Shown here: positions 1 to 5,775 of the stretch, one piece after another
How the letters are laid out: each line of letters begins with the position of its first letter
Position numbering within the stretch: the first letter of the stretch is position 1
Translations under genes and position numbers: made by a program
Source of the DNA: an uncultured Verrucomicrobiota bacterium
GTDB taxonomy: Bacteria > Verrucomicrobiota > Verrucomicrobiia > Chthoniobacterales > SZAS-18
Assembly: GCA_937873255.1 (NCBI GenBank)
Contig: CALMVM010000397.1
Location: forward strand, 1-6,914
Direction of reading: 5' to 3'
Length of the DNA stretch: 6,914 nt
Notes under the pieces: model-generated
What the model was told of the DNA's origin: nothing
Databases searched by the model: none
What the model saw: only the letters and a program-made list of their open reading frames with translations

Positions 1-1081
1 ATGCGAGGCCGTCAGCGCGATCCCGGCGTCGCATAACTCCTACGAGGACAATGGGATCAAGTTTTTTCGCTCCGACGGCTACAAGCTCGACGACGCCATC
101 GAACGGCAGATCGAAGACCTCGTTTTCAGCGGCGACATCGAGAATATCCGCCCCACCGCCGGCAAGATCGGCCGTGCCCAGCGCATCGACGACGCGCTCG
201 GGCGTTACGTGGAATTCGCCAAGGCCAGTTTCCCGCGCAAGCTGACGCTCGATAAATTACGCGTCGCCGTCGATGCCGCCAACGGCGCGGCCTACAAATC
301 GACGCCGTGCATCCTGCGCGAACTCGGCGCGGACGTGCTGACCTTCCACAACACGCCCGACGGCACCAACATCAACCGCGACTGCGGCAGCACGTTCCCG
401 CAGGAGATCCAACTCCTCGTCCGCCAGACCGGCGCGCAGGTGGGCATCACCCACGACGGCGACGCCGACCGCGTGCTGCTGTGCGACGAGAAAGGCGAAC
501 TCGTGGACGGCGACGAGATCATGGCGATTGCCGCGCGCGAGTTTTTGCGCCAAGGCCGACTCGCCTCCAACACGCTCGTCGCCACCGTGATGAGCAACTA
601 CGGTCTGGACGCCGCCGTCGAGGAAGCTGGCGGCCGGGTCGTGCGCACGCAGGTCGGGGACCGTTACGTGATCGAGGAAATGGTCAAGGGCGGCCTCAAC
701 GTCGGCGGCGAACAGAGCGGCCACATGATCTTCCGCGACTACACGACGACGGGCGACGGGATCATCACGGCGCTCCAGATTTTGCGCATCATCATGGATA
801 CGGGCAAGCCCTTGAGCGAACTCAAGCAATGCCTGTCCAAATATCCGCAGGCGCAACGTAACCTAAAGGTCGCGCGCAAGCCACCGCTGGACGAACTCGC
901 GCCCGTCACGAAGCTCGTGCGCGAGGCGGAAAACGCGCTGGCCGGCAAGGGCCGCGTGCTGCTGCGTTATTCCGGGACGGAGCCGAAGGTGCGGCTGCTG
1001 ATCGAAGGCCGCGACGCCGCGCTGATCGACCGGCACGCGAACGGGATCGCGGAGGCCCTGAGCGAAGCCATCGGGGCTTGA
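1..1081 (+). CDS. glmM: Phosphoglucosamine mutase GlmM, C-terminal ~359 residues (5' end outside window)
   Basis: This cytoplasmic enzyme converts glucosamine-6-phosphate to glucosamine-1-phosphate, the step before GlmU in UDP-GlcNAc synthesis for peptidoglycan and LPS. The reading frame is open from base 2 and ends at TGA 1079-1081. Visible family motifs, in order, are: the active-site ASHN loop with the phosphoserine codon at 29-31; the GlmM-type DGTNIN..CGST segment near 360-393; the magnesium loop DGDADR at 455-472; the sugar-specificity loop GGEQSGH at 704-724; and the phosphate-binding RYSGTEP at 965-985. The catalytic serine lies near residue 100 in the family, so the full protein would be about 450 residues, which is normal for GlmM. 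GGEQSGH and the NIN..CGST segment favour GlmM over phosphomannomutase. One oddity is IPASHN where most relatives read ISASHN. The gene converges with the small minus-strand gene ending at 1117. Its promoter and start are not in view. Confidence 0.93.
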   Translation, partial: CEAVSAIPASHNSYEDNGIKFFRSDGYKLDDAIERQIEDLVFSGDIENIRPTAGKIGRAQRIDDALGRYVEFAKASFPRKLTLDKLRVAVDAANGAAYKSTPCILRELGADVLTFHNTPDGTNINRDCGSTFPQEIQLLVRQTGAQVGITHDGDADRVLLCDEKGELVDGDEIMAIAAREFLRQGRLASNTLVATVMSNYGLDAAVEEAGGRVVRTQVGDRYVIEEMVKGGLNVGGEQSGHMIFRDYTTTGDGIITALQILRIIMDTGKPLSELKQCLSKYPQAQRNLKVARKPPLDELAPVTKLVREAENALAGKGRVLLRYSGTEPKVRLLIEGRDAALIDRHANGIAEALSEAIGA

Positions 1082-1095
1082 CGGACTCCGGAGAG

Positions 1096-1113
1096 GTTCG
1101 CCCGTGGCGGAAC
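1096..1113. other. Small hairpin between convergent genes, possible weak bidirectional terminator
   Basis: GTTCGCC (1096-1102) pairs with GGC (1106-1108) and GAAC (1110-1113), leaving a three-base loop and one bulged G at 1109. It lies in the 35-base gap between the glmM stop and the stop of the minus-strand small gene, where transcripts from both sides must end. No T-tract follows on either strand, so it is not a standard Rho-independent terminator. A palindrome CTCCGGAG sits just beside it at 1086-1093. The terminator role is inferred from position only. Confidence 0.25.
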
Positions 1114-1116
1114 GCC

Positions 1117-1347
1117 CTACCCCCGCCGCGCGTAGATGCGAACCTCGCGGGCGGTCTCGGTCATTTCCGTCAGATCTTTCAGCGTGGCTTCCTGGCGCTT
1201 GATCAAATCGTCATTGGCCGTCTGGAGCGCCTGGATCGCCGCCAACGGATCGGCCGGCGCGACCATTTGTGACTGCCCGCGCGGCGCGGGCAGCAGCAGG
1301 GCCAGGGCAGCGGCGGCGAAGAGAAACGAACGGTTGAGAAGTTTCAT
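1117..1347 (-). CDS. Small exported coiled-coil protein, 76 aa, unknown function
   Basis: I do not recognise a named family. ATG is at 1347-1345 and TAG at 1119-1117 on the minus strand. The N-terminus is a clear Sec-type signal: charged MKLLNR, a hydrophobic core of about 15 residues (SFLFAAAALALLLPA), then PRGQSQ, with likely cleavage near residues 24-27. The mature part is only about 50 residues, rich in A, Q, E, T, D and K, with hydrophobic residues at 3-4 spacing, which predicts one long amphipathic helix or coiled coil. It ends in REVRIYARRG, a basic tail resembling the IYSGRGG ending of the protein encoded immediately upstream. There is no cysteine, so it is not a lipoprotein. The upstream gene ends 41 bases before this start on the same strand, so the two are probably cotranscribed. 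No convincing Shine-Dalgarno sequence is visible. A periplasmic or envelope-associated location is inferred from the signal peptide. Confidence 0.72.
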   Translation of the reverse strand: MKLLNRSFLFAAAALALLLPAPRGQSQMVAPADPLAAIQALQTANDDLIKRQEATLKDLTEMTETAREVRIYARRG

Positions 1348-1388
1348 GGGGAGCGTCAGCGGGAAGATCGGTTTTCCTCGGATGATTC

Positions 1389-1676
1389 TCAGCGGTGGCC
1401 CGAACCGCCCCGGCCGCTGTAGATTTTGGCTTGGCGAAGTTCTTCCTTCAGCTGCGCGGTTTGGGCTTCAATTTTGGTCTGGTTCGCCGCAACCTGGTCC
1501 TGTTGCGTCTTGAGTTTGGCGAGCACGGCGTTCAGGGCGGCGTTGCTCGTGGTGGCGGCGGGTGCCTGCGAGCGGCTTTCCGGGGTGAGCAGCCAGCCCG
1601 CGCACACCGCGGTGGCAACGAGGACGGCGGTGACGCCAGTGCGGGATGAACGGGGCGAGGGAAGGAGCCGGATCAT
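1389..1676 (-). CDS. Small exported or membrane-anchored coiled-coil protein, 95 aa, unknown function
   Basis: No family is recognised. The frame ends with TGA at 1391-1389. I chose the ATG at 1676-1674 (protein MIRLLPSPRSS...) because it places an arginine-containing n-region directly before a hydrophobic stretch (GVTAVLVATAVCAGWLL, about residues 13-29), making a normal signal peptide or anchor. An in-frame ATG at 1754 would add 26 residues that include KNKKIVFWNVFCC, would be translated from the A/T-tract region, and would break the signal-peptide layout. The remainder, after ESRSQAPA, is rich in A, Q, K, E and T and forms a predicted amphipathic helix. It closes with IYSGRGGSGHR. It shares with the downstream 76-residue protein a signal peptide, an SQ-x-x-A junction, a helical body of similar length, and an [AV]-[KR]-I-Y-x-x-R-G tail. 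The two look like tandem diverged paralogues in one short operon, divergent from rpoN. Confidence 0.68.
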   Translation of the reverse strand: MIRLLPSPRSSRTGVTAVLVATAVCAGWLLTPESRSQAPAATTSNAALNAVLAKLKTQQDQVAANQTKIEAQTAQLKEELRQAKIYSGRGGSGHR

Positions 1677-1707
1677 AAGGAAATTCGGGCGACAACGAGG
1701 AACGCAG

Positions 1708-1744
1708 CAAAAAACGTTCCAAAAAACGATTTTTTTGTTTTTTG
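1708..1744. promoter_or_regulatory. Nested A/T-tract palindrome in the divergent intergenic region
   Basis: Arms CAAAAAAC (1708-1715) and GTTTTTTG (1737-1744) are perfect reverse complements. Inside them, A6 (1721-1726) faces a T7 run (1730-1736) around CGA. The four runs are spaced roughly one helical turn apart, which favours intrinsic DNA curvature, and the AT-richness stands out in a GC-rich window. It lies between the starts of the minus-strand small-gene pair and rpoN, so it probably belongs to their shared promoter region. I cannot point to convincing -35/-10 boxes on either strand. A regulatory role is inferred. Confidence 0.4.
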
Positions 1745-1755
1745 TGCTTGCCACC

Positions 1756-1772
1756 TGAAGAAGTTTTCTTCA
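1756..1772. promoter_or_regulatory. Inverted repeat TGAAGAA-GTT-TTCTTCA just upstream of rpoN
   Basis: The two seven-base arms (1756-1762 and 1766-1772) are perfectly complementary around a three-base centre, ten bases before the rpoN ATG. The form suits either a dimeric-repressor operator or a short mRNA hairpin occupying the place where a ribosome-binding site would be. No Shine-Dalgarno sequence is visible between it and the ATG. No named regulator's consensus is recognised. Confidence 0.4.
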
Positions 1773-1782
1773 ATTTGCGTGC

Positions 1783-3192
1783 ATGGCCGGCCCCGGAATG
1801 CAGCAAACGCAGAACCTGTCGATGCAACAGGTGTTGGCGCCGCAGTTGCAGCAGAGTCTCGTGATCCTGCAGGCGCCGATGCTCGAATTGCGCAACATCG
1901 TCCAGCAGGAATTGCAGACCAATCCCGTCCTGGAAGAAGAAAACCCCGAAGCGCCCTCCGCCGAGGAGCAGGCGCAGCAAAACGACGATTTCAAAGAGGA
2001 GTTCGACCAACTCGCCAAGCTCGACGAGGAATGGCGCGAATACATGGCGCAAAACAGCGGCTACAACAGCCGTAGCGACGACGACGAGGAGCGCCGGCAG
2101 TTTTTCTTCGATTCCATTGCCAATCAGGAAACGCTCCAGCAGCATCTCATCGGCCAGATCAACGGCGCGGAACTCTCCCCCACCGACCGCCGCCTGGCCG
2201 AACTCATCATCGGCAACATCGACGACAACGGTTTCCTCCAGACCAGCCCCGAGGAGATGAACGCCAACACCGGCGTCGCCGTATCCGACCTCAAGCGCAT
2301 CCTGGAGGTGATCCAGAGTTTTCACCCCGCCGGCGTCGGCGCGCTCGATCTGCGCGACTGCCTCCTGCTCCAACTCCGCAAACTGGGCAAGGAGGCCGGG
2401 CTCGAATACCAGATCATCAGCAAGCACCTCGACGAACTCGGCAAGAGGCGTTTCCCCGAGATCGCCCGGCGACTGGGCGTGACGGTCGATCAGGTGCAGC
2501 AGGCGGCGTATTCCATCGCCACGCTCGACCCGAAACCGGGCGCGATCTTCGCCCCCGACCCGAACAACTACGTCCTGCCCGACGTGAGCGTGGAGAAGAT
2601 CGGCAACAAATACATGGTCATGCTCAACGGCGAGCAGATTCCCCACCTGCGCATCTCCAACACCTACAAGGATTTGATGGCGCAGAACGGCAGCGGCGGC
2701 GACGTGAAGGATTACATCCGCGAGAAAATCCGCAGCGGGAAATTCCTCATCAAGAGCATCCACCAGCGCCAGCAGACGATCTCCAACATCGCCAACCAGA
2801 TCGTCAGCCGGCAGGAGGAATTCCTCGACAACGGGACAGCTTACCTGCGCCCGATGACGATGGTGCAGATCGCCGAAGCGGTCGGCGTGCACGAGACGAC
2901 GGTGAGCCGCGCGATCTCGGGCAAATACATCTCGACGCCGCAGGGGGTCTTCGAGATGCGTTATTTCTTTACCCCCGGCTACCAGACGGCCAACGGCGAG
3001 TCGATGAGCAACACGAGCGTCAAGGATGCCATCCTCGACCTCATCAAGGGCGAGACCGCTACCAACCCGCTCAGCGACAAGGACATCGTCTCCATCCTGA
3101 GCGAACGCGGCATCCCCATCGCCCGGCGCACCGTGGCGAAGTACCGCAACGAGTTGAGCATCCTGCCGAGCAACATGCGCAAACAGTATTGA
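1783..3192 (+). CDS. rpoN: RNA polymerase sigma-54 factor RpoN
   Basis: This sigma factor directs core RNA polymerase to -24/-12 promoters and holds it in a closed complex until an AAA+ activator hydrolyses ATP. The 469-residue protein has the full family layout. Glutamine- and leucine-rich region I, the activator-contact part, spans about residues 6-50 and includes [13 protein letters not shown] and [20 protein letters not shown]. Acidic region II follows at about 50-95. The core-binding domain spans about 95-300. A helix-turn-helix with [20 protein letters not shown] lies at 363-382, followed by [13 protein letters not shown]. The RpoN box ARRTVAKYR lies at 447-455 (bases 3121-3147). The ATG at 1783 is preferred because region I follows at once; an ATG at 1798 is an alternative. 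The gene is divergent from the small exported-protein pair. pgi starts 52 bases after its TGA with no terminator between, so the two may be cotranscribed. The lptB/hpf/ptsN neighbours usual in proteobacteria are absent. Confidence 0.97.
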   Translation: MAGPGMQQTQNLSMQQVLAPQLQQSLVILQAPMLELRNIVQQELQTNPVLEEENPEAPSAEEQAQQNDDFKEEFDQLAKLDEEWREYMAQNSGYNSRSDDDEERRQFFFDSIANQETLQQHLIGQINGAELSPTDRRLAELIIGNIDDNGFLQTSPEEMNANTGVAVSDLKRILEVIQSFHPAGVGALDLRDCLLLQLRKLGKEAGLEYQIISKHLDELGKRRFPEIARRLGVTVDQVQQAAYSIATLDPKPGAIFAPDPNNYVLPDVSVEKIGNKYMVMLNGEQIPHLRISNTYKDLMAQNGSGGDVKDYIREKIRSGKFLIKSIHQRQQTISNIANQIVSRQEEFLDNGTAYLRPMTMVQIAEAVGVHETTVSRAISGKYISTPQGVFEMRYFFTPGYQTANGESMSNTSVKDAILDLIKGETATNPLSDKDIVSILSERGIPIARRTVAKYRNELSILPSNMRKQY

Positions 3193-3244
3193 GTACCCGG
3201 CGTTCGGCACGCTTAAATTCGTCCGCCCAAACGATGTAAGGGCG

Positions 3245-4873
3245 ATGAACACCACCCCGCTCACCCGACAGCCCGCCTGGCAGAAGCTCGCCGATCATCA
3301 TCGGGAAATCAAGGGGCGGCACCTGCGCGATCTCTTCGCCGAGGACCCCGAGCGCGGCGAACGTTTCGCGGTCGAGGCGGCGGGCTTGTATCTGGATTAT
3401 TCCAAGAACCGCGTCACCGACGAGACGCTGAAGCTCCTTTTCCAACTCGCCAGCGACTGCGACTTGAGCGGCCACATCAAGGCGATGTTTGGCGGCGAAA
3501 AGATTAACATCACGGAAAACCGCGCCGTCCTGCACGTCGCCTTGCGCGCCAACCGCGACGACACGATCCTCGTGGACGGCAAGAACGTCGTCCCGGGCGT
3601 TCACGCGGTGCTCGACAAGATGGGCGCGTTTTGCGACCGGGTGCGCAGCGGCGACTGGAAAGGGTTCACCGGCAAGCGGATCAGGAACGTCGTCAACGTG
3701 GGCATCGGCGGCTCGGACCTCGGGCCGGTGATGGCTTACGAGGCGTTGCGGCATTACACGCAGCGCGACCTGACGTTCCGCTTCGTGTCGAACGTGGACG
3801 GCATCGATTTCGTGGAGGCTACGCTCGACCTTGACCCGGCCGAGACGCTGTTCATCATTTCCTCGAAGACTTTCACGACGTTGGAGACCATGACCAACGC
3901 GCAGAGCGCCCGCGCTTGGCTCTTGAAGGGACTCAGCGGCGATCAGGCGGCGATTGCCAAGCACTTCGTGGCGGTTTCGACCAACGCGGAAAAGGTCAAG
4001 GCGTTCGGCATCGACGCGGACAACATGTTCGAGTTCAGCGACTGGGTGGGCGGTCGCTACTCGATGGACTCGGCCATTGGGCTCTCGACGATGCTGGCGG
4101 TCGGGCCGGACGGATTCCGCGAGATGCTCGCCGGTTTCCACGAGATGGACGAACATTTCCGCACCGCTCCGCCGGATCGCAACTTGCCTGTCATCATGGG
4201 GTTGCTCTCGATCTGGTACAACGATTTCTTCGGCGCGCAGACCGTCGCCGTGCTGCCGTACGAGCAATATTTGAAGCGGTTCCCGGCGTACCTGCAACAG
4301 CTCACCATGGAGAGCAACGGCAAGCACGTCACGCTCGACGGCAAGCACGTCGATTACCAGACGGGACCGATCTACTGGGGCGAGCCCGGCACCAACGGGC
4401 AGCATTCGTTTTATCAGTTGATCCACCAGGGCACACGCCTGATCCCGTGCGACTTCATCGCGTTCGCGCACGCTCTGACGCCGTTGGGCCGGCACCACGA
4501 CATCCTCATCGCCAACGTGCTCGCCCAGTCCGAGGCGCTAGCGTTCGGCAAAACGGCGGAGGAGGTCAAGGCCGAGGGAACGAAGGACGATCTCGTGCCG
4601 CACCGCGTGTTCGAGGGCAACCGACCATCGAATGTCCTCTTCGCCGACCGCCTCACGCCCGGGACGCTCGGCAAACTGGTCGCGCTCTACGAGCATAGCG
4701 TTTTCACGCAGGGCGTGATCTGGAACATCGACTCGTTCGACCAGTGGGGCGTCGAACTGGGTAAGGTGCTCGCCCAACGCATCATCCCGGAGCTGGAGGA
4801 CAAGGCCGAGCCTGAACTGAAGCACGACAGTTCGACCGACGCCCTCATCAGGCGTTACCGCAAGAATCGGTAG
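3245..4873 (+). CDS. pgi: Glucose-6-phosphate isomerase
   Basis: This cytoplasmic enzyme interconverts glucose-6-phosphate and fructose-6-phosphate in glycolysis and gluconeogenesis, and so also supplies the fructose-6-phosphate used for amino-sugar synthesis. The 542-residue length matches the long bacterial Pgi type (E. coli about 549). The sugar-phosphate loop GIGGSDLGP lies near 152-160 and [10 protein letters not shown] near 206-215. The first family signature is [16 protein letters not shown] at 266-281, with MD where many relatives have LW. The catalytic glutamate is E356 in TMESNGK, the ring-opening histidine is H387 in GTNGQHSF, and the catalytic lysine is K507 in the second signature ending [10 protein letters not shown]. 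All catalytic residues are present, so the enzyme is expected to be active. AAGGG (3238-3242) just before the ATG is the only Shine-Dalgarno-like sequence nearby, and it sits very close. The gene lies 52 bases after rpoN and is followed by a Rho-independent terminator. Confidence 0.98.
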   Translation: MNTTPLTRQPAWQKLADHHREIKGRHLRDLFAEDPERGERFAVEAAGLYLDYSKNRVTDETLKLLFQLASDCDLSGHIKAMFGGEKINITENRAVLHVALRANRDDTILVDGKNVVPGVHAVLDKMGAFCDRVRSGDWKGFTGKRIRNVVNVGIGGSDLGPVMAYEALRHYTQRDLTFRFVSNVDGIDFVEATLDLDPAETLFIISSKTFTTLETMTNAQSARAWLLKGLSGDQAAIAKHFVAVSTNAEKVKAFGIDADNMFEFSDWVGGRYSMDSAIGLSTMLAVGPDGFREMLAGFHEMDEHFRTAPPDRNLPVIMGLLSIWYNDFFGAQTVAVLPYEQYLKRFPAYLQQLTMESNGKHVTLDGKHVDYQTGPIYWGEPGTNGQHSFYQLIHQGTRLIPCDFIAFAHALTPLGRHHDILIANVLAQSEALAFGKTAEEVKAEGTKDDLVPHRVFEGNRPSNVLFADRLTPGTLGKLVALYEHSVFTQGVIWNIDSFDQWGVELGKVLAQRIIPELEDKAEPELKHDSSTDALIRRYRKNR

Positions 4874-4914
4874 CCACCGCTCGAAAAAGGCCGGGTTCCA
4901 ACCCCGCCCGAGCG

Positions 4915-4955
4915 CCTCGCTGTAAAAATTCTTTACACATTCCGCGAGGTTTTTT
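4915..4955 (+). terminator. Rho-independent terminator of pgi
   Basis: CCTCGC (4915-4920) pairs with GCGAGG (4944-4949), followed directly by six Ts (4950-4955). Inside, TGTAAA (4921-4926) pairs with TTTACA (4932-4937) around a five-base loop, stacking on the outer stem and leaving a six-base bulge on the 3' side. It starts 41 bases after the pgi stop. A separate stem CGCTCG/CGAGCG (4878-4883 with 4909-4914) precedes it and may add structure to the mRNA end. Confidence 0.65.
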
Positions 4956-4960
4956 AGAAC
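4932..4960 (+). promoter_or_regulatory. Candidate sigma-70 promoter for the kinase/regulator pair, embedded in the pgi terminator
   Basis: TTTACA (4932-4937) matches five of six bases of the -35 consensus. After an ideal 17-base spacer, TAGAAC (4955-4960) matches four of six bases of the -10 consensus. Initiation would fall near 4967 and give a leader of roughly 54 bases before the ATG at 5021. The same bases form the inner stem and T-tract of the pgi terminator, so one segment may serve both roles. No sigma-54-type GG-N10-GC element was found here. Confidence 0.38.
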
Positions 4961-4987
4961 AGACGGCGGCTTGGATTGTCTCTGTAC

Positions 4988-5007
4988 CGTCGGCTTTCGA
5001 GCCGGCG
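4988..5007 (+). promoter_or_regulatory. Leader hairpin with UUCG tetraloop upstream of the kinase-like gene
   Basis: Eight bases at 4988-4995 (CGTCGGCT) pair with AGCCGGCG at 5000-5007, with one G-U pair, around a TTCG loop. The stem ends 13 bases before the ATG at 5021, so it borders the ribosome landing site, where no Shine-Dalgarno sequence is visible. No T-tract follows, so it is not a terminator. A role in mRNA stability or translation is inferred. Confidence 0.4.
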
Positions 5008-5020
5008 TCCGAGCAATCCG

Positions 5021-5752
5021 ATGACTGACCAGCCCGCGCCTCCCAACGGTTCCGACCCGGCCGCCGTCACCGTGCCTTGGCCGCGCGTCGAGCAATTCGT
5101 CGGTCGGTTCGCCCACGATGTCCGCAACGGTCTGAACGCGGTCGAACTCCAGCTCACGCTCATCGGCGAAATCGCCGAGGACGAGGAAATCAAGACGGAG
5201 GTCAAACACATCCGCAGTTCCCTGGCGGACCTCACGCGGCAAATCCAGGCGGTGAGATTGGCGACGGGTGCGCCGACCGCGCACCTTTTCCCCTACCCGG
5301 CCGGCGATTTCTTCGAGGATTTGCGCGAGCGTTTCGAGCGCCAGCACGCTGGGGCAGCGGCGCGCGTGCAATGGACGCTTGCGGCGGGCACGGGAGCGGT
5401 CAACGTCGATCCCGAGCAATCCATGACCGCCCTGCTCGAGTTGCTCGGCAACGCCGTCCAGTTCGCGGTGGACGGTTCTCCGATCCGGGCGGAAGCGAAG
5501 GAAAATGCCGGTTCGGTCGTCTTCTCGATCCTTGAGCAAATCGCCGCCGCGCCGGCCGATTCGCCCGAGCAATGGGGGCGCACGCCGCTGCTTTCCTCGC
5601 GCCGCAACGGCTACGGCCTCGGCGCCTTCCGCGCGCGGCGGATCATCGAAGCCCAGCACGGCACGCTCCGTTACGCCTACCGGGCGGAGGACCAATCGTT
5701 GACGACCACGGTGGAACTGCCCCTGGCTGCTGCCGACGAGGCGACGAAATAA
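5021..5752 (+). CDS. Short soluble histidine-kinase-like protein with degenerate ATP-binding domain (possible phosphotransferase)
   Basis: This is the probable phosphorelay partner of the response regulator 19 bases downstream. The 243-residue protein has no membrane segment, PAS or GAF domain. After a proline-rich start comes a dimerisation/phosphoacceptor helix with the H-box FAHDVRNGLNAVE (H32 is the candidate phosphorylated histidine; relatives read FAHEIRNPLN). An N-box-like ELLGNAVQFAV follows, with N144, and then a G2-type GYGLGAFRARRIIEAQHGTL (197-216). The expected DxGxG (G1) box is not there: the segment around 168-176 reads FSILEQIAA, with Glu for Asp and no glycines. ATP binding may therefore be weak or lost, as in the histidine phosphotransferases Spo0B and ChpT. 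The ATG at 5021 is preferred over an in-frame TTG at 4976, because the leader hairpin lies between them and the extra residues add no domain. The gene lies downstream of the pgi terminator and is probably cotranscribed with the regulator. Confidence 0.82.
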   Translation: MTDQPAPPNGSDPAAVTVPWPRVEQFVGRFAHDVRNGLNAVELQLTLIGEIAEDEEIKTEVKHIRSSLADLTRQIQAVRLATGAPTAHLFPYPAGDFFEDLRERFERQHAGAAARVQWTLAAGTGAVNVDPEQSMTALLELLGNAVQFAVDGSPIRAEAKENAGSVVFSILEQIAAAPADSPEQWGRTPLLSSRRNGYGLGAFRARRIIEAQHGTLRYAYRAEDQSLTTTVELPLAAADEATK

Positions 5753-5775
5753 TGTTACCGCCCCCGCGCCCATGA
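5752..5775 (+). other. Seven-codon overlapping frame (MLPPPRP) linking kinase stop to regulator start
   Basis: The kinase-like gene's TAA (5750-5752) shares its last A with an ATG (5752-5754). That frame encodes MLPPPRP and stops at TGA 5773-5775, which overlaps the regulator's ATG (5772-5774) as ATGA. The three frames are all different. The arrangement would allow a terminating ribosome to restart twice in sequence. The run of three prolines is a known type of EF-P-dependent pause. That it is translated at all is an inference; chance is possible in GC-rich DNA. Confidence 0.3.

Noticed and set aside
1677..1754. Extending the 95-residue small protein to the ATG at 1754 (121 residues)
   Set aside because: The extension is encoded by the A/T-tract region and has an unusual composition with KNKKIVFW and paired cysteines, and it would bury the signal-peptide n-region. 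The ATG at 1676 gives a normal exported protein.
3204..3222. CGGCACG followed by TTCG upstream of pgi as a sigma-54 promoter
   Set aside because: The GG is not followed by GC at the required ten-base spacing and the -12 element is missing, so the match is partial only.
1468..3264. A 598-codon open frame on the minus strand opposite rpoN and the small-gene region
   Set aside because: It mirrors the codon pattern of rpoN, is dominated by L, V, D, H, R and A without recognisable motifs, and overlaps a certain gene almost entirely. Long antisense frames are expected in GC-rich coding DNA.
4888..4910. GGGTTCCAACCC segment resembling a tRNA T-arm, as at an integration-site remnant
   Set aside because: The T-loop purine position is C, only four base pairs form, and there is no acceptor, D-arm or anticodon sequence; pgi coding ends just upstream. 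No integrase gene or direct repeat was seen.
5011..5575. Recurring CCGAGCAAT motif (near 5010, 5412 and 5566)
   Set aside because: Within the gene it encodes Pro-Glu-Gln in different contexts. The copies show no regular spacing and no extended similarity, so they look like codon-usage coincidence.
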